64,000 nucleotides of DNA from Neobacillus cucumis (GCF_016107705.1 NZ_JAEHGC010000001.1:620001-684000); one strand, 5' to 3'. Counted from the stretch's first letter, positions 1 to 10,740 are shown. Notes: a model not told the origin generated them from the sequence alone. Made by a program: numbers and translations.

Positions 1-100
1 GTAAATAGGCATGATCAGAGCCGATATCGGCAAGTTTTGCTCCATTAGGAACATATTTTGCAACCGTCGCCAAACGGTTAGATAATTTATCTGTGTTCAA
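1..100 (-). CDS. trmK: tRNA (adenine(22)-N1)-methyltransferase TrmK, N-terminal part only
   Basis: Only the first 33 codons are present; the gene runs off the left edge. The start is a TTG at 98-100, with an in-frame TGA two codons upstream and a GGTG-type ribosome binding site before it. The readable protein has [20 protein letters not shown] then DHAYL, which is the SAM-binding motif I of the TrmK family (m1A22 of tRNA). In B. subtilis trmK follows sigA and cccA, the same order as here. The identification rests on about 30 residues plus synteny. Confidence 0.8.
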   Translation of the reverse strand, partial: MNTDKLSNRLATVAKYVPNGAKLADIGSDHAYL

Positions 101-170
101 AAATCTTCACCACACCTTTTAGAATTCCATCTTATAAATAATCTGAATAAATAACATTCTACTTCGAGAA

Positions 171-296
171 TTGTCCAGCTCCAGGCGCCATCGGCTCTTT
201 GGTCTACAGCCACTCCGTCAAGAAGGTTAAAGAACAACCTTCCTGCCGGCTCGTCTTATGCTTGTCGCCGAAAGCTAAGCACCTATCCGCTTTTCT
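171..296. repeat. Bacillaceae intergenic repeat, family 2, copy 1
   Basis: This GC-richer non-coding stretch begins CCAGCTCCAGGCGCC and ends CCTATCCGCTTTTC. It contains the inverted arms AAGAAGGTTAAAGA and CAACCTTCCTGCCGG. A second copy lies in opposite orientation at 33511-33625 and shares CTCTTTGGTCTA, CCGTCAAGAAGGTTAAAGA and TTATGCTTGTCG. It sits between trmK and the cccA terminator and encodes nothing. Similar short palindromic elements are common in Bacillaceae spacers; no transposase is present. Confidence 0.8.
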
Positions 297-300
297 AAGT

Positions 301-334
301 ATAAAAAAAGTCCTTTACAGATGCAAAGGACTTT
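301..334 (-). terminator. cccA terminator
   Basis: A 10-bp stem pairs 325-334 with 307-316 around an 8-nt loop, followed on the minus strand by a T-run (309 to 301). It begins 16 bp past the cccA stop codon. Confidence 0.9.
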
Positions 335-350
335 CTTAATAAAACATTTT

Positions 351-719
351 TTATTTAATCTTTGATACCCACTCTGCCATTGCTTCGGCTTGTTCTTGTG
401 GAACTAAGTTTGGTGGCATGTTGCCTTTACCTTTTGTGATGATGTGAATAATCTCATCCTTAGATAACTTACTGCCGATACCTTTTAGTGAAGGACCCAC
501 CACACCTTGGTATTGGTCACCATGACAGCCAATACATGTTTGTTTATAAATATCTTCTGGTTTAGTAGCAACCGTTTCTGTCTTTTCGGCGCCTCCACCA
601 CCATTTTTATCCTTCGCAACCTCTTTCATATCACCGAGGCCCTTAAAGGATAATAAGAATGTTAATCCGATTCCAAAAACAAAGATCAAAATGTAAGGAA
701 TAACCGGATTTCGCTTCAT
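351..719 (-). CDS. cccA: Membrane-anchored cytochrome c-550
   Basis: This is a 122-residue c-type cytochrome, close to the roughly 120 residues of B. subtilis CccA. One N-terminal membrane segment (about residues 6-28) anchors it facing outward, followed by a Gly/Lys/Thr-rich linker. The single heme site is CIGCH (C62, C65, H66), and Met101 in GKGNMPPN is the likely axial ligand. It carries electrons in the respiratory chain. The start is ATG with GGGAGG upstream. It lies downstream of rpoD as in B. subtilis but behind its own 547-bp spacer, so it is probably transcribed separately. Confidence 0.95.
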   Translation of the reverse strand: MKRNPVIPYILIFVFGIGLTFLLSFKGLGDMKEVAKDKNGGGGAEKTETVATKPEDIYKQTCIGCHGDQYQGVVGPSLKGIGSKLSKDEIIHIITKGKGNMPPNLVPQEQAEAMAEWVSKIK

Positions 720-851
720 GCTATAACCTCCCTTATGTATGTACTGCTGTTAAATAATAGAACGTCTACAAACAACTACTATTTTACTTGAAAATCGACA
801 GAAGGAAAAGTCCTAATCTTACTTTGTCCAATATTCTTTATAAAAAAGATA

Positions 852-893
852 AAAGAGACCGAAATTTTATCCCCGCTCAGCCTCTTTCTATTT
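852..893 (-). terminator. Candidate terminator upstream of cccA
   Basis: The arms 877-887 and 852-862 pair over 11 bp with one mismatch and one G-U, and T-rich tracts flank both sides. On the minus strand it would stop a transcript begun between rpoD and cccA, since rpoD already has its own terminator. It could work in either direction. Confidence 0.55.
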
Positions 894-1221
894 TTCCCTA
901 TTTTCTTTTTAACAACCAATTTTTCTGGTAATTAAATCAAAATTCCATTTTAAACTCCTCTTAAGCAATTCCTTGAATGAGCCTTCTAATTTTATTATAC
1001 AGAGGATTTTTTATTTTCCCACTTCTTAAATATTTTGTATAGATAATATTATATAAATATAAGTGAAATTAGAAGTGTTACCTGCTCCCGTTTAACAAAA
1101 TCCAAATAATTCCTTTTCCAGAAAAACATTTAACCAATTTAATGGAAAAAAGAATTTTGGAGTCTATTTGCAAAATGAAAGACAATTCAGTAAAATAAAA
1201 AACAAAAGTCTTTTAAGTCAA

Positions 1222-1257
1222 AAAAATAGTTTACTTCAATAAAGAAGTAAACTATTT
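1222..1257 (-). terminator. rpoD (dnaG-rpoD operon) terminator
   Basis: A perfect 14-bp stem (1244-1257 with 1224-1237) with a 6-nt loop runs into T residues on the minus strand, right after the rpoD stop codon. Confidence 0.92.
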
Positions 1258-1266
1258 TGAGGGATT

Positions 1267-2394
1267 TTATTCTAAAAAGTCTTTAAGACGCTTACTACGG
1301 CTAGGATGTCGCAATTTACGCAAAGCTTTTGCTTCAATTTGGCGGATACGTTCTCTAGTTACACCGAAAACCTTACCTACCTCTTCTAAAGTACGTGTAC
1401 GTCCATCATCTAAGCCGAAACGCAAACGAAGAACATTTTCTTCTCGGTCGGTTAAGGTATCTAAAACGTCCTCTAGCTGCTCTTTAAGCAATTCATATGC
1501 TGCATGCTCAGACGGCGAGGTTGCGTCCTGATCCTCGATAAAATCACCAAGATGCGAATCGTCTTCCTCACCAATTGGGGTTTCGAGGGAAACGGGTTCC
1601 TGCGCAATTTTAAGGATTTCTCTTACCTTATCAGGAGTTAAATCCATATCCTCACCAATTTCCTCAGGAGTTGGTTCGCGGCCAAGATCCTGCAGTAATT
1701 GTCGCTGGACTCGAATTAATTTATTAATGGTTTCGACCATGTGAACCGGAATACGGATTGTACGTGCTTGGTCGGCAATAGCGCGAGTAATAGCCTGCCG
1801 AATCCACCAAGTGGCGTACGTACTAAACTTAAAGCCTTTGCGATAGTCAAATTTTTCTACCGCTTTAATAAGACCCATATTTCCTTCTTGGATTAAATCA
1901 AGGAATAGCATTCCACGGCCTACATAACGTTTGGCAATACTTACAACAAGTCGCAAGTTGGCTTCTGCGAGACGTCGTTTCGCTTCTTCATCACCTTGTT
2001 CAATCCGGTTTGCCAATGAAATTTCCTCTTCAGCTGAAAGTAAATCAACGCGGCCAATTTCCTTCAAGTACATACGGACAGGGTCATTAATCTTAACTCC
2101 AGGAGGCACGCTAAGATCATTTAAATCAAATTCATCATCATCTTCTTTTGCTAATTGATTAACATTAGGGTCTTCCTCGTCACTATCTCCGACTAATTCT
2201 ATTCCTTGATCACCCAGGAATTCATAAAATTCATCCATTTGATCAGATTCTAGATCAAAATTAGCCATTTTTTCAGCAATATCATCGTAGGCAAGGACAC
2301 CAATTTTTTTTCCCAGCTCGGTAATCTGGTCTTTTACTTGTTCAAGGGTTAATTCATTTTCAACCTCTTTTGAACGGGCAGATTTTTCAGCCAT
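1267..2394 (-). CDS. rpoD: Primary RNA polymerase sigma factor SigA (RpoD)
   Basis: This is the 375-residue housekeeping sigma-70 factor that directs RNA polymerase to -35/-10 promoters. The order is: short acidic region 1.1 (about 1-90), region 1.2 ([16 protein letters not shown]), region 2 with the -10-recognising [19 protein letters not shown] and [13 protein letters not shown], region 3, and region 4.2 ([18 protein letters not shown]) at the C-terminus. Length matches B. subtilis SigA (371 aa). The start is ATG preceded by GGAGGGGGAC. It follows dnaG with a 42-bp gap, the classic dnaG-sigA operon. Confidence 0.98.
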   Translation of the reverse strand: MAEKSARSKEVENELTLEQVKDQITELGKKIGVLAYDDIAEKMANFDLESDQMDEFYEFLGDQGIELVGDSDEEDPNVNQLAKEDDDEFDLNDLSVPPGVKINDPVRMYLKEIGRVDLLSAEEEISLANRIEQGDEEAKRRLAEANLRLVVSIAKRYVGRGMLFLDLIQEGNMGLIKAVEKFDYRKGFKFSTYATWWIRQAITRAIADQARTIRIPVHMVETINKLIRVQRQLLQDLGREPTPEEIGEDMDLTPDKVREILKIAQEPVSLETPIGEEDDSHLGDFIEDQDATSPSEHAAYELLKEQLEDVLDTLTDREENVLRLRFGLDDGRTRTLEEVGKVFGVTRERIRQIEAKALRKLRHPSRSKRLKDFLE

Positions 2395-2436
2395 ATGTCC
2401 CCCTCCTTCCAGAAATCAAAGACACTATAATGAGTA

Positions 2437-4245
2437 CTAAAGTGATTTTCGTAATTGAATAATTTCCATTGCAATTGCAGCTGCCTTCTTGTAATCCTTA
2501 TTTCGATCAGCTTCTCTTTCTTCAAGTTCTTTTTCTTTTATCTTTAACATTTTTTGATAATTCAACACCTGTTTGATATAATCATTTAATTCTTGGCTGC
2601 TTAATTCATCATTAATGGACATCATTTCAATGTTTGCAACCAAACTTCTGAGATTATCATCTTGGATATAGGATAAAAAAGCACTTGAGTCAGGCTGGAG
2701 ATGTTCTTCATAAAATCCAAACAGATAGGTTATTATTGCCTGATGTTCATCCACATTAAACGTTTGCCCCTGCAATAATTCCTGTACCTTGTAAGCAACA
2801 TCTCTATTTTTAAGCATATGGGCTATTAAGTACCGTTCTGCATTGATGTGTGCAGGTTTTAAATCATTCACTTTCACCGGCTTAATGTTTGATTTATTAA
2901 GCGGCACATTGGTCGCATTTGTTTTCTTTTTTTCTGCAAAAAAGATTTGTTTTTGCTGTTGCTTTAAAGCATCCAGCGATAACGAAAATTCAGCCGCAAG
3001 CTGTCTGAGATAATGATCCCTTTCAACAGCCATTGGTAATTTGCTTATTTCCTTAATTATTTCTTCGATATAGGTAAGCCTATCTCCTTCAAGCTGAAGA
3101 TTTTTTCCTCTTCGAAAATAAAGGAATTTAAAAGACATCCAGGTTAAGCTTGCGCTAATCACTTCATTGCGGAACTTTTCAGGGCCAAATTTTTTAATAT
3201 ATTCATCTGGGTCTTTGTTTTCAGGCATCGTTGCTACTTTAAGCTGAAGACCCGCATCGCCAAGCAATCTCCCTGCACGATAGGCAGCTTCAATTCCAGC
3301 CTTGTCGGAATCATAGCAAATCAAAACAGATTGAACATTTTGCCTTAACAGGGATATATGTTCCTCTGTCAGCGCCGTACCCATGGTAGCAATCCCATTT
3401 TCAATTTCGGCCCGGTCTGCAGCAATTACATCTGCAAAGCCTTCAAATAAAACAGCCTGCTGAGCTTTTTTCATACTTGGCCTAGCCAAATGAAAATTAT
3501 ATAAAATTTTACTCTTATTAAAGATTGCCGTTTCGGGACTATTTAAATACTTGGGCTCGTCAGCCCCTAGAGATCTCCCTGAAAAAGCAATCGTTTTACC
3601 ATTTCGATCAAAAATTGGAAACATGACACGATCCCTAAATCTATCGAAATAGGTTCCGTCCTTTTCACGCTTGATAATCAAACCGGCTTTCTCCATCCAT
3701 TCTGGTGGAAAATCTCTTTTTGCAAGAAATTTATAAACAAAATCCCAAGAATTTAAAGAATAGCCTATTTGAAACTTATCAATCGATTCCCTGGTAAAGC
3801 CTCTTTTAAGCAAATATTCTAATGCATGCTGACCCTCTTTTGTGTTTACAAGCAAGTGATGATAAAATTTACGTAAAAGTTCATGAGCATCTTGCATGGA
3901 TTGGAGCTCTTTAGAAATTCGTTTCTCTTTTCCATCATGGGAGAAATTCACTTGAAGCTCAATATTCGCCTTTTCTGCCAACTTCACAGCAGCTTCCTGA
4001 AAAGAAATACCTTCAAGCTCCATTAAAAATGTAAAAGCATTTCCGCCCGCACCACATCCAAAGCAATGAAAAATTTGTTTATCGGATGAAACGGAAAATG
4101 ATGGGGTATTTTCTCCATGGAATGGGCATAATCCAAAATAATTTCTACCCTGTTTTTTAAGTTGAACATAATCACTGATTACTTCAACAATATCAACAGC
4201 CTGACGAATTTGGTCTATTTTTTCATCTGCAATTCGGTCAGCCAT
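2437..4245 (-). CDS. dnaG: DNA primase DnaG
   Basis: DnaG makes RNA primers for DNA replication and works with the replicative helicase. The 602-residue protein has an N-terminal CHC2 zinc domain (CPFHGENTPSF then HCFGCGAGG), a TOPRIM catalytic domain (LFEGFADVIAADRAE; later CYDSDKAG) and a C-terminal helicase-interaction region rich in charged helices. An in-frame TTG lies nine codons upstream, but the ATG at 4245 has GGAG nine bases before it and matches the family N-terminus (ADRIADEKIDQIRQAVDIVE), so it is chosen. It is cotranscribed with rpoD. Confidence 0.97.
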   Translation of the reverse strand: MADRIADEKIDQIRQAVDIVEVISDYVQLKKQGRNYFGLCPFHGENTPSFSVSSDKQIFHCFGCGAGGNAFTFLMELEGISFQEAAVKLAEKANIELQVNFSHDGKEKRISKELQSMQDAHELLRKFYHHLLVNTKEGQHALEYLLKRGFTRESIDKFQIGYSLNSWDFVYKFLAKRDFPPEWMEKAGLIIKREKDGTYFDRFRDRVMFPIFDRNGKTIAFSGRSLGADEPKYLNSPETAIFNKSKILYNFHLARPSMKKAQQAVLFEGFADVIAADRAEIENGIATMGTALTEEHISLLRQNVQSVLICYDSDKAGIEAAYRAGRLLGDAGLQLKVATMPENKDPDEYIKKFGPEKFRNEVISASLTWMSFKFLYFRRGKNLQLEGDRLTYIEEIIKEISKLPMAVERDHYLRQLAAEFSLSLDALKQQQKQIFFAEKKKTNATNVPLNKSNIKPVKVNDLKPAHINAERYLIAHMLKNRDVAYKVQELLQGQTFNVDEHQAIITYLFGFYEEHLQPDSSAFLSYIQDDNLRSLVANIEMMSINDELSSQELNDYIKQVLNYQKMLKIKEKELEEREADRNKDYKKAAAIAMEIIQLRKSL

Positions 4246-4319
4246 GAAAAACAACTCCATTTGTTCAAACAATTATTCTATAAAGAATAATTAAATTCCT
4301 GCAATTTTCGACATTTTTT

Positions 4320-4592
4320 TGTTAAATACATGATAAATTTTGCCCATTCTTGTGAACTAATAGGTTTTGGTCCTTTCCAAAATCAGCGGCTTCTATCCTA
4401 GAATCAACATATTTCCAAGCTGAGTATGTAGAAACCTTTATTCCATGTTGAATCATAGGAAGCGACAAAAGAACTTTAACAGAAAAGTCGGAAGCAAATT
4501 CGACAATTTCCTCTATACTGGGCAAGAGTCGCATCGACATAAATAGTCGGATTGCCGTTAATAGTAGTATTAATTCTACATCAACCCACATA
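4320..4592 (-). pseudogene. yqxD: Decayed YqxD/YaiI (DUF188) gene with frameshifts and an internal deletion
   Basis: No single frame gives a full protein, but joining frames does. One frame reads PTIYVDA, the next DSCPV, the next EEIVEFASDFSVKVL, then FVASYD, then SAWKYVDSRIEAAD, and last KGPKPISSQEWAKF. In that order these are the signature segments of the YqxD family (TIYVDADSCPV... VLFVASY... WKYVDS.KEAAD... TKGPKP). The central part is gone and at least three one-base indels are present. In B. subtilis yqxD sits immediately upstream of dnaG, the same place. An 89-codon frame remains open by chance and should not be called a gene. Confidence 0.8.
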
Positions 4593-4804
4593 TTCCTTCT
4601 TTAGCCGGTAACTTTTATAAAAGGATTTATGTCGAATTTTTTTAAAAGAGTTCCCTTGACATCTAACAATAAATAGTTTATTCGTTCACATGCAAGTCTA
4701 AACCTAAAAGATTCATTTTTATCACAATTTTTTATTATAGTATATTCATTTTGATTTTACCATCATTTTATTTTCTTTTTTTCAAGCCAATTGTTTACAG
4801 AAAA
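4593..4804. other. Spacer upstream of the dnaG-rpoD operon
   Basis: AT-rich and without an ORF. On the minus strand a perfect TATAAT (4734-4739) could be a -10 element for the dnaG-rpoD operon, but its -35 region (GGTAAA) is poor. No other signal was recognised. Confidence 0.4.
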
Positions 4805-4832
4805 AACACATAATCAAGAGAGATTATGTGTT
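4803..4832 (-). terminator. ccpN-ppsR terminator
   Basis: An 11-bp stem (4822-4832 with 4805-4815) with a 6-nt loop is followed by T residues on the minus strand. The ppsR stop codon lies at the base of the stem. Confidence 0.9.
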
Positions 4833-5640
4833 ACCGTCTATTTTTATGAAAGTAATTTAAAATGACATTCGCCGTTTCTTCTACTGCCTTATTGGTTACA
4901 TCAATCACCGGACAGCTGATTTTCTGTACAACATGATCAAAGAAAGATAATTCTTCCTTAATCCGCTCAATGTTCGCATAGCTGGCACTATCATTTAACC
5001 CTAAGGCAATCAAGCGTTCTCTTCTAATATTATTCAATTTTTCAGGGCTGATTTTTAGTCCAAAGCATTTCTCGGCGGGAACCTTATATAATTCTTCAGG
5101 AGGGTCCACTTCTGGTACTAAAGGGACATTGGCAACCTTTAGCCGTTTATGCGCAAGATACTGCGATAAAGGCGTTTTTGAAGTTCTTGATACCCCAATT
5201 AATACGATATCCGCCTTTAGTATCCCGCGTGGGTCCCTTCCATCATCGTACTTTACAGCAAATTCAATCGCCTCAACCTTTTTAAAATAATCTTCATCCA
5301 ATTTTCTTACTAACCCTGGTTCACATAAAGGTGTTTTCCCGCTAAAAACCTGAATTTGATCCATCAATGGACCCATTAAATCAACCGTATGGATTCCCGA
5401 TTCATTTGCCTTTTCCATCATATATGTACGCATTTCGGGTTTTACCAACGTAAAGGCAATCATCGCTTGATCCATTAATACCAGCGAAATCACTTCATCA
5501 ATATGTTCCTTATCTTCAACATAGGGATATCTTTTTAAAACCATCCCTGATCCATTAAATTGGCTAATTGCTGCTTTGGTTACCAATTCAGCTGTTTCCC
5601 CCACTGAATCAGATACAACATAAATAATCGGTATATTCAT
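4831..5640 (-). CDS. ppsR: Pyruvate, phosphate dikinase / PEP synthase regulatory protein (DUF299 kinase-phosphorylase)
   Basis: This is the YqfL/PpsR family, which phosphorylates and dephosphorylates a Thr in pyruvate phosphate dikinase or PEP synthase, linking it to ADP and phosphate levels. The 269 residues start [19 protein letters not shown]; the P-loop-like [15 protein letters not shown] is at about residues 148-162. Longer in-frame readings exist, but the family start is the ATG at 5640. GAGGAG lies 13 bases upstream, which is rather far. It follows ccpN by 34 bp; in B. subtilis both control gluconeogenesis (yqfL is reported as a modulator of CcpN). Confidence 0.93.
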   Translation of the reverse strand: MNIPIIYVVSDSVGETAELVTKAAISQFNGSGMVLKRYPYVEDKEHIDEVISLVLMDQAMIAFTLVKPEMRTYMMEKANESGIHTVDLMGPLMDQIQVFSGKTPLCEPGLVRKLDEDYFKKVEAIEFAVKYDDGRDPRGILKADIVLIGVSRTSKTPLSQYLAHKRLKVANVPLVPEVDPPEELYKVPAEKCFGLKISPEKLNNIRRERLIALGLNDSASYANIERIKEELSFFDHVVQKISCPVIDVTNKAVEETANVILNYFHKNRR

Positions 5641-5674
5641 TCCCCTTAAACAGCTCCTCTGCAAATTCTTTACC

Positions 5675-6304
5675 TTATTCATTCCCAAGAGCAACAAAAG
5701 CTTTTGCAATATTCGTTTTCGTAACTCTGCCAATTACTTCGAAACCTTTGTCAGTCCTTCTTACTACCGGTAAAGCGTCAATTTGTTTATCAATTAATTT
5801 TTGGGCAATATCAATTAATAGGTCTTCTTTTTCACACATTGTAATATTGGGCATTCTTGTCATGATGATGTTTACAGGTATGGATGACAGCTCTTGCTTC
5901 CCTATGCTCGCCCGTAATAAATCCTTCCGGGACAAAACTCCTACCAAAAGGGTGTTTTGATCCACTACAAATAATGTACCCACATCCTCAAGGAACATTG
6001 TACAAATCGCATCATATACAGAAACATTCTCATTCACTACAACGGGAATAGACTGGTAATCCTTTACTAAAAAATTTTTCAAATTTTCCGTTAAAAGCTG
6101 AGTTCCTGATTTGCCTGTATAAAAATACCCAACGCGAGGCCGTGCGTCTAAATACCCAGCCATCGTAAGAATAGCTAAGTCAGGTCTAAGCGTTGCCCTT
6201 GTCAGATTTAACTGTTCAGCAATATGTTCTCCCGTTATGGGACCATTATCCTGAACGATTTGTAAAATGTGCTCTTGCCTTTTTGTCAGTTCGATTTTCC
6301 TCAC
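5675..6304 (-). CDS. ccpN: Transcriptional repressor CcpN (HTH plus two CBS domains)
   Basis: CcpN represses gluconeogenic genes (gapB, pckA) and the regulatory RNA SR1 in B. subtilis, sensing ATP/ADP through its CBS domains. The 209 residues hold an N-terminal winged helix-turn-helix ([20 protein letters not shown]) and two CBS motifs (about 80-135 and 145-205). Near-identity to the known family is clear over most of the length. The GTG start at 6304 has AAGGCG directly against it, so the true start may be slightly different; this does not affect the call. Confidence 0.94.
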   Translation of the reverse strand: MRKIELTKRQEHILQIVQDNGPITGEHIAEQLNLTRATLRPDLAILTMAGYLDARPRVGYFYTGKSGTQLLTENLKNFLVKDYQSIPVVVNENVSVYDAICTMFLEDVGTLFVVDQNTLLVGVLSRKDLLRASIGKQELSSIPVNIIMTRMPNITMCEKEDLLIDIAQKLIDKQIDALPVVRRTDKGFEVIGRVTKTNIAKAFVALGNE

Positions 6305-6394
6305 CGCCTTACTCGCTCATGAATATAGCGACAATTAATCTTTGTTAGCAATATTATATACGATTTTTATCTTAAGTTAAAAAGATAACATTTC

Positions 6395-6422
6395 AAAAAG
6401 GTGCGGAATCCCGCACCTTTTT
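6395..6422 (-). terminator. glyS terminator
   Basis: An 11-bp GC-rich stem (6411-6421 with 6395-6405) with T-runs on both flanks lies 8 bp after the glyS stop codon and could also act on the opposite strand. Confidence 0.92.
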
Positions 6423-6429
6423 AATTTTC

Positions 6430-7812
6430 TTAAAACACCATCTTTTCTTGTAAAAAGCTTACAAGTTCAGCAATTGAAATACGTGTTTGTTCCATAGTAT
6501 CCCGATCTCTTACTGTAACCATCTGATCTTCTTTTGAGTCAAAGTCATAGGTAATGCAGTAAGGCGTTCCAATTTCATCATGGCGGCGATATCTTTTACC
6601 AATTGAACCTGCTTCGTCATAATCCACAGTAAAATATTTCGATAATGTGCCAAACACTTCTTTTGCTTCCTCAGAGAGTTTTTTCGATAACGGAAGAACC
6701 GCAGCCTTAATTGGAGCTAACGCCGGATGGAAATGCATCACGGTACGTGACGTTCCATCTTCAAGCTGTTCCTCATCGTAAGCATCAATAAGGAATGCAA
6801 GGGTTACACGATCAGCGCCTAAAGAAGGCTCAATACAAAACGGAATATATCTTTCATTTGTTTCTGGATCAATATAATTAAAGTCTTCACCGGAAAATTG
6901 CATATGTTGTTTTAAATCATAATCCGTTCTTGAAGCTACGCCCCATAGTTCTCCCCAGCCGAACGGGAATTTATATTCAAAATCAGTGGTTGCATTACTA
7001 TAATGTGAAAGTTCATCTTCGGAATGATCGCGAAGACGCAAGTTTTCTCTATTTAAGCCTAATGAATGCAGCCATTTTTCAGCATATTCCTTCCAATAAT
7101 CAAACCATTGCAACTCTTCTCCCGGTTTACAGAAGAACTCTAATTCCATTTGTTCAAATTCCCTTGTACGGAAGGTGAAATTACCTGGAGTAATTTCATT
7201 ACGAAAGCTCTTGCCAATTTGCGCAATACCAAATGGAAGTTTCTTCCTCATTGTTCTTTGCACATTTTTAAAGTTAACAAAAATTCCTTGGGCAGTTTCA
7301 GGACGAAGGAAAATTTCATTTGTACTCGTTTCAGTTACCCCTTGGAAAGTTTTAAACATTAAATTAAATTGACGGATACCGGTGAAATCGTGGCTTCCAC
7401 AGTCAGGACAGGCAATGTTATGCTCTTTAATTAGCTCTTCCATTTTATCAAAAGATAGACCGTCTACAATCATCTCAATACCCTTTTCATCAAGAGCATT
7501 TTCAATTAATTTATCTGCGCGGTGTCTAGCTTTACAATTCTTACAGTCAATCATTGGGTCATTAAAATTACCGATATGGCCGGAAGCTTCCCATGTTCTA
7601 GGATTCATTAAAATGCTTGCATCTAATCCTACGTTATAGGGAGATTCCTGTACAAACTTTTTCCACCAAGCTTGTTTAATATTGTTTTTAAATTCAACAC
7701 CTAATGGGCCGTAATCCCATGTGTTTGCAAGTCCCCCGTAAATTTCAGATCCCGGAAAAATAAAACCTCTATGTTTAGCGTGGGATACAATTTGCTCCAT
7801 TGTTACACTCAT
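6430..7812 (-). CDS. glyS: Glycyl-tRNA synthetase, single-chain alpha2 type
   Basis: This class II synthetase charges tRNA-Gly. The 460-residue single polypeptide begins with [20 protein letters not shown] and has the class II motif 2 ([20 protein letters not shown]), motif 3 ([13 protein letters not shown]) and a C-terminal anticodon-binding domain. B. subtilis carries two genes at this locus (glyQ and glyS of the tetrameric enzyme) between recO and ccpN; here the dimeric type occupies the place. Expression is under the T-box leader at 8036-8260. The start ATG has a GGAG-type SD. Confidence 0.97.
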   Translation of the reverse strand: MSVTMEQIVSHAKHRGFIFPGSEIYGGLANTWDYGPLGVEFKNNIKQAWWKKFVQESPYNVGLDASILMNPRTWEASGHIGNFNDPMIDCKNCKARHRADKLIENALDEKGIEMIVDGLSFDKMEELIKEHNIACPDCGSHDFTGIRQFNLMFKTFQGVTETSTNEIFLRPETAQGIFVNFKNVQRTMRKKLPFGIAQIGKSFRNEITPGNFTFRTREFEQMELEFFCKPGEELQWFDYWKEYAEKWLHSLGLNRENLRLRDHSEDELSHYSNATTDFEYKFPFGWGELWGVASRTDYDLKQHMQFSGEDFNYIDPETNERYIPFCIEPSLGADRVTLAFLIDAYDEEQLEDGTSRTVMHFHPALAPIKAAVLPLSKKLSEEAKEVFGTLSKYFTVDYDEAGSIGKRYRRHDEIGTPYCITYDFDSKEDQMVTVRDRDTMEQTRISIAELVSFLQEKMVF

Positions 7813-7839
7813 TTTTTTCGTCTCCTTTTTTAATAAAAT

Positions 7840-8003
7840 GGCTGTGTTAAACTGGTTGTTGATTTACACTCCAGGATGCTCGCTTTCCGCGGGGCGGGCG
7901 GTGAGCCTCCTCGGCGCTAAAAGCGCCTGTGGGGTCTCACCTGTCCCGCTGCTCCCGCTGGAGTCTCGCACCTTCCGCTCCAATCAACTTTGTTTAAAAA
8001 TCA
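7840..8003. repeat. GC-rich palindromic repeat, family 1, copy A (in the glyS leader)
   Basis: The element runs from TTGTTGATTTACACTCCAGG to CTTCCGCTCCAATCAAC, with GTTGATT and AATCAAC as terminal inverted repeats. GC-rich inner arms (GAGCCTCCTCGGCG, GCGCCTGTGGGGTCTCACC) can fold. Related copies lie at 10868-11033 and 54191-54336, all in the same orientation. Here it is inserted between the T-box terminator and the glyS start codon, so it must be transcribed when glyS is on. Confidence 0.88.
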
Positions 8004-8035
8004 TCATTGTTCTTTAACAAAACCAATAAAATAAA

Positions 8036-8260
8036 AAACTCCCGTCTCTATGCTCTTGAATAAGCATAGGGACGAGAGTTAACCCGCGGTTCCACCCTAT
8101 TTGCTGAAAATAAAGTCAGCCTCTTTAAATTGTGCATTTCAGCACATGATTGCTCAGGAACGCCCTTCCTTGGAATTCTATACCCTAGCTTTCACCATCC
8201 TAGGTTCGCTTTTATAGAAGGTTCTAAGTACTCTTTTCCATCATAGCAACTATTTATTTT
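8036..8260 (-). promoter_or_regulatory. T-box riboswitch (tRNA-Gly sensing) in the glyS leader
   Basis: The invariant T-box AGGGTGGAACCGCG is at 8085-8098 on the minus strand. It is followed by a long terminator helix (8038-8080) and a T-run. Upstream are Stem I features: GATGGTGAAAGCTAGG as the distal loop and GGAAGGGCGTTCC around the specifier loop, where GGC (8162-8164) is the likely glycine codon. Uncharged tRNA-Gly pairing here would favour the antiterminator and allow glyS transcription. Specifier assignment is by eye. Confidence 0.93.
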
Positions 8261-8267
8261 AAAGAAA

Positions 8268-8296
8268 ATATTACCTAAAACAAGTTAAAAAGTCAA
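8268..8296 (-). promoter_or_regulatory. Sigma-A promoter of the glyS T-box transcript
   Basis: TTGACT (8291-8296) and TAATAT (8268-8273) are separated by exactly 17 bp on the minus strand and lie just upstream of the T-box leader. Confidence 0.85.
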
Positions 8297-8304
8297 CACA
8301 ACAA

Positions 8305-9057
8305 TTATAGAAGATTTCGAAACTGATCCATAGAATTTAAAAATTTTTTTGTTTTTAGATGAAGTCCGGAAAATTCGTCATAATAAGTTGATATGACCTT
8401 TTTTAACTCCGCTTTTGTTTCAGGTTTCACTGATATATTGCCTAGCCTTGATAAATCAAAGTAATAAAATAAGCGCAGTAATTTTACCGTAGCCTGTGAA
8501 ATTTTCAAATGATACGGGTCTTTTTCCAAGCAGCGATGGCAGATCAACCCTCCCTCTCGAATCGAAAAAGAAAAAATTCCGTCTGTACTGCCGCAAACGG
8601 AACATTGATTTAATGTAGGATATAAACCCAAGACATTTAACATTTTCATCTCATAAATATTCATTAAAACATCAGGGTCATAGCCTTCATTTAAATAATT
8701 TAATGTTTGAAATAATAATTCAAAATGAAAAGGATTTGGCTTTCGGTCCTCTGTACATTTATCCGTTAATTCAACAATATAACTCGCATATGCCGTTAAA
8801 AAAATATCTTCACCAATTGAACGCATTGAAGTAACCAACTCGCCCTGTTGCAAACTCCCCAGGCCGTTACCCTTTTGGATAAGAAAATATCCATGAGTAA
8901 ATAGCTGGGTAATAGAGGATAGGCGGCTGTTAGGCTTTTTTGCTCCTCTAGCCATAACGCCAACCTTCCCCCATTCCCTGGTATATATGGTTACAATTTT
9001 ATTTGTTTCACTGTAATCAGTCGTTCTAATGATGATGCCTTCACATTTCTGAAGCAT
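8305..9057 (-). CDS. recO: DNA repair protein RecO
   Basis: RecO loads RecA in the RecFOR pathway and anneals strands. The 250 residues contain an N-terminal OB fold ([19 protein letters not shown]), a helical domain, and a zinc site formed by CSVCGS and CHRC near residues 150-175, then the conserved [19 protein letters not shown] five codons upstream is also in frame, but the ATG at 9057 has GGTGAT correctly spaced and matches the family start. It lies just downstream of yqzL. Confidence 0.95.
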   Translation of the reverse strand: MLQKCEGIIIRTTDYSETNKIVTIYTREWGKVGVMARGAKKPNSRLSSITQLFTHGYFLIQKGNGLGSLQQGELVTSMRSIGEDIFLTAYASYIVELTDKCTEDRKPNPFHFELLFQTLNYLNEGYDPDVLMNIYEMKMLNVLGLYPTLNQCSVCGSTDGIFSFSIREGGLICHRCLEKDPYHLKISQATVKLLRLFYYFDLSRLGNISVKPETKAELKKVISTYYDEFSGLHLKTKKFLNSMDQFRNLL

Positions 9058-9090
9058 GATATCACCATCCAATGGATGCGAAAGACGTGC

Positions 9091-9234
9091 TTATGAAATG
9101 GGAAAATCAAGTTCCGCTAGATCTTCATTCTGATTTCCGGGTATTTCTTGGTTTTCCTTCTCAAGCTCTTTAAAGAGAAGATATGTGTCAATATTACCTG
9201 TTTGGGTAAATACTTTCCACGTAAAATCCATCAT
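9091..9234 (-). CDS. yqzL: YqzL family small protein
   Basis: A 47-residue ORF with a good SD (AAAGGTGGGG, 7 bp before ATG). The protein begins MMDFTWKVFTQTGNIDTYLL and continues FKELE, then an acidic tail. This matches the YqzL family, found just upstream of recO in Bacillus. Function is unknown. A second ATG (9231) directly follows the first, so the start may be one codon later. Confidence 0.88.
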   Translation of the reverse strand: MMDFTWKVFTQTGNIDTYLLFKELEKENQEIPGNQNEDLAELDFPIS

Positions 9235-9392
9235 CGAAAACCCCACCTTTCATTATTTAGACTAGCTCTAAATATCCCAAACCTTACAATTATCATAGCC
9301 TGCCTTTGCCAAAATCATAAGACGAAAAATTTGTTAATGTTGTCCATGCATAATTTGAATGAAAGTATAATATTTTAGTTAGGGTGATTCGT

Positions 9393-10740
<1,348 letters not shown>

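Larger units (their letters stand above)
720..1266. other. Gene-free spacer between cccA and rpoD
   Basis: This 547-bp AT-rich spacer holds the rpoD terminator (1222-1257), a second terminator-like hairpin (852-893) and no convincing gene. Between them the minus strand has a TATAAT hexamer (994-999) with no good -35 partner, and a three-codon ORF (937-948, Met-Glu-Phe-stop) after a GAGGAG. A small RNA or leader is possible but not shown. Confidence 0.6.

Noticed and set aside
4322..4591. An 89-codon ORF as a real gene
   Set aside because: It mixes conserved YqxD pieces from different original frames; it is what is left after frameshifts.
9148..9378. A 76-codon plus-strand ORF near recO
   Set aside because: It is antisense to yqzL, which has a good SD and known family match.
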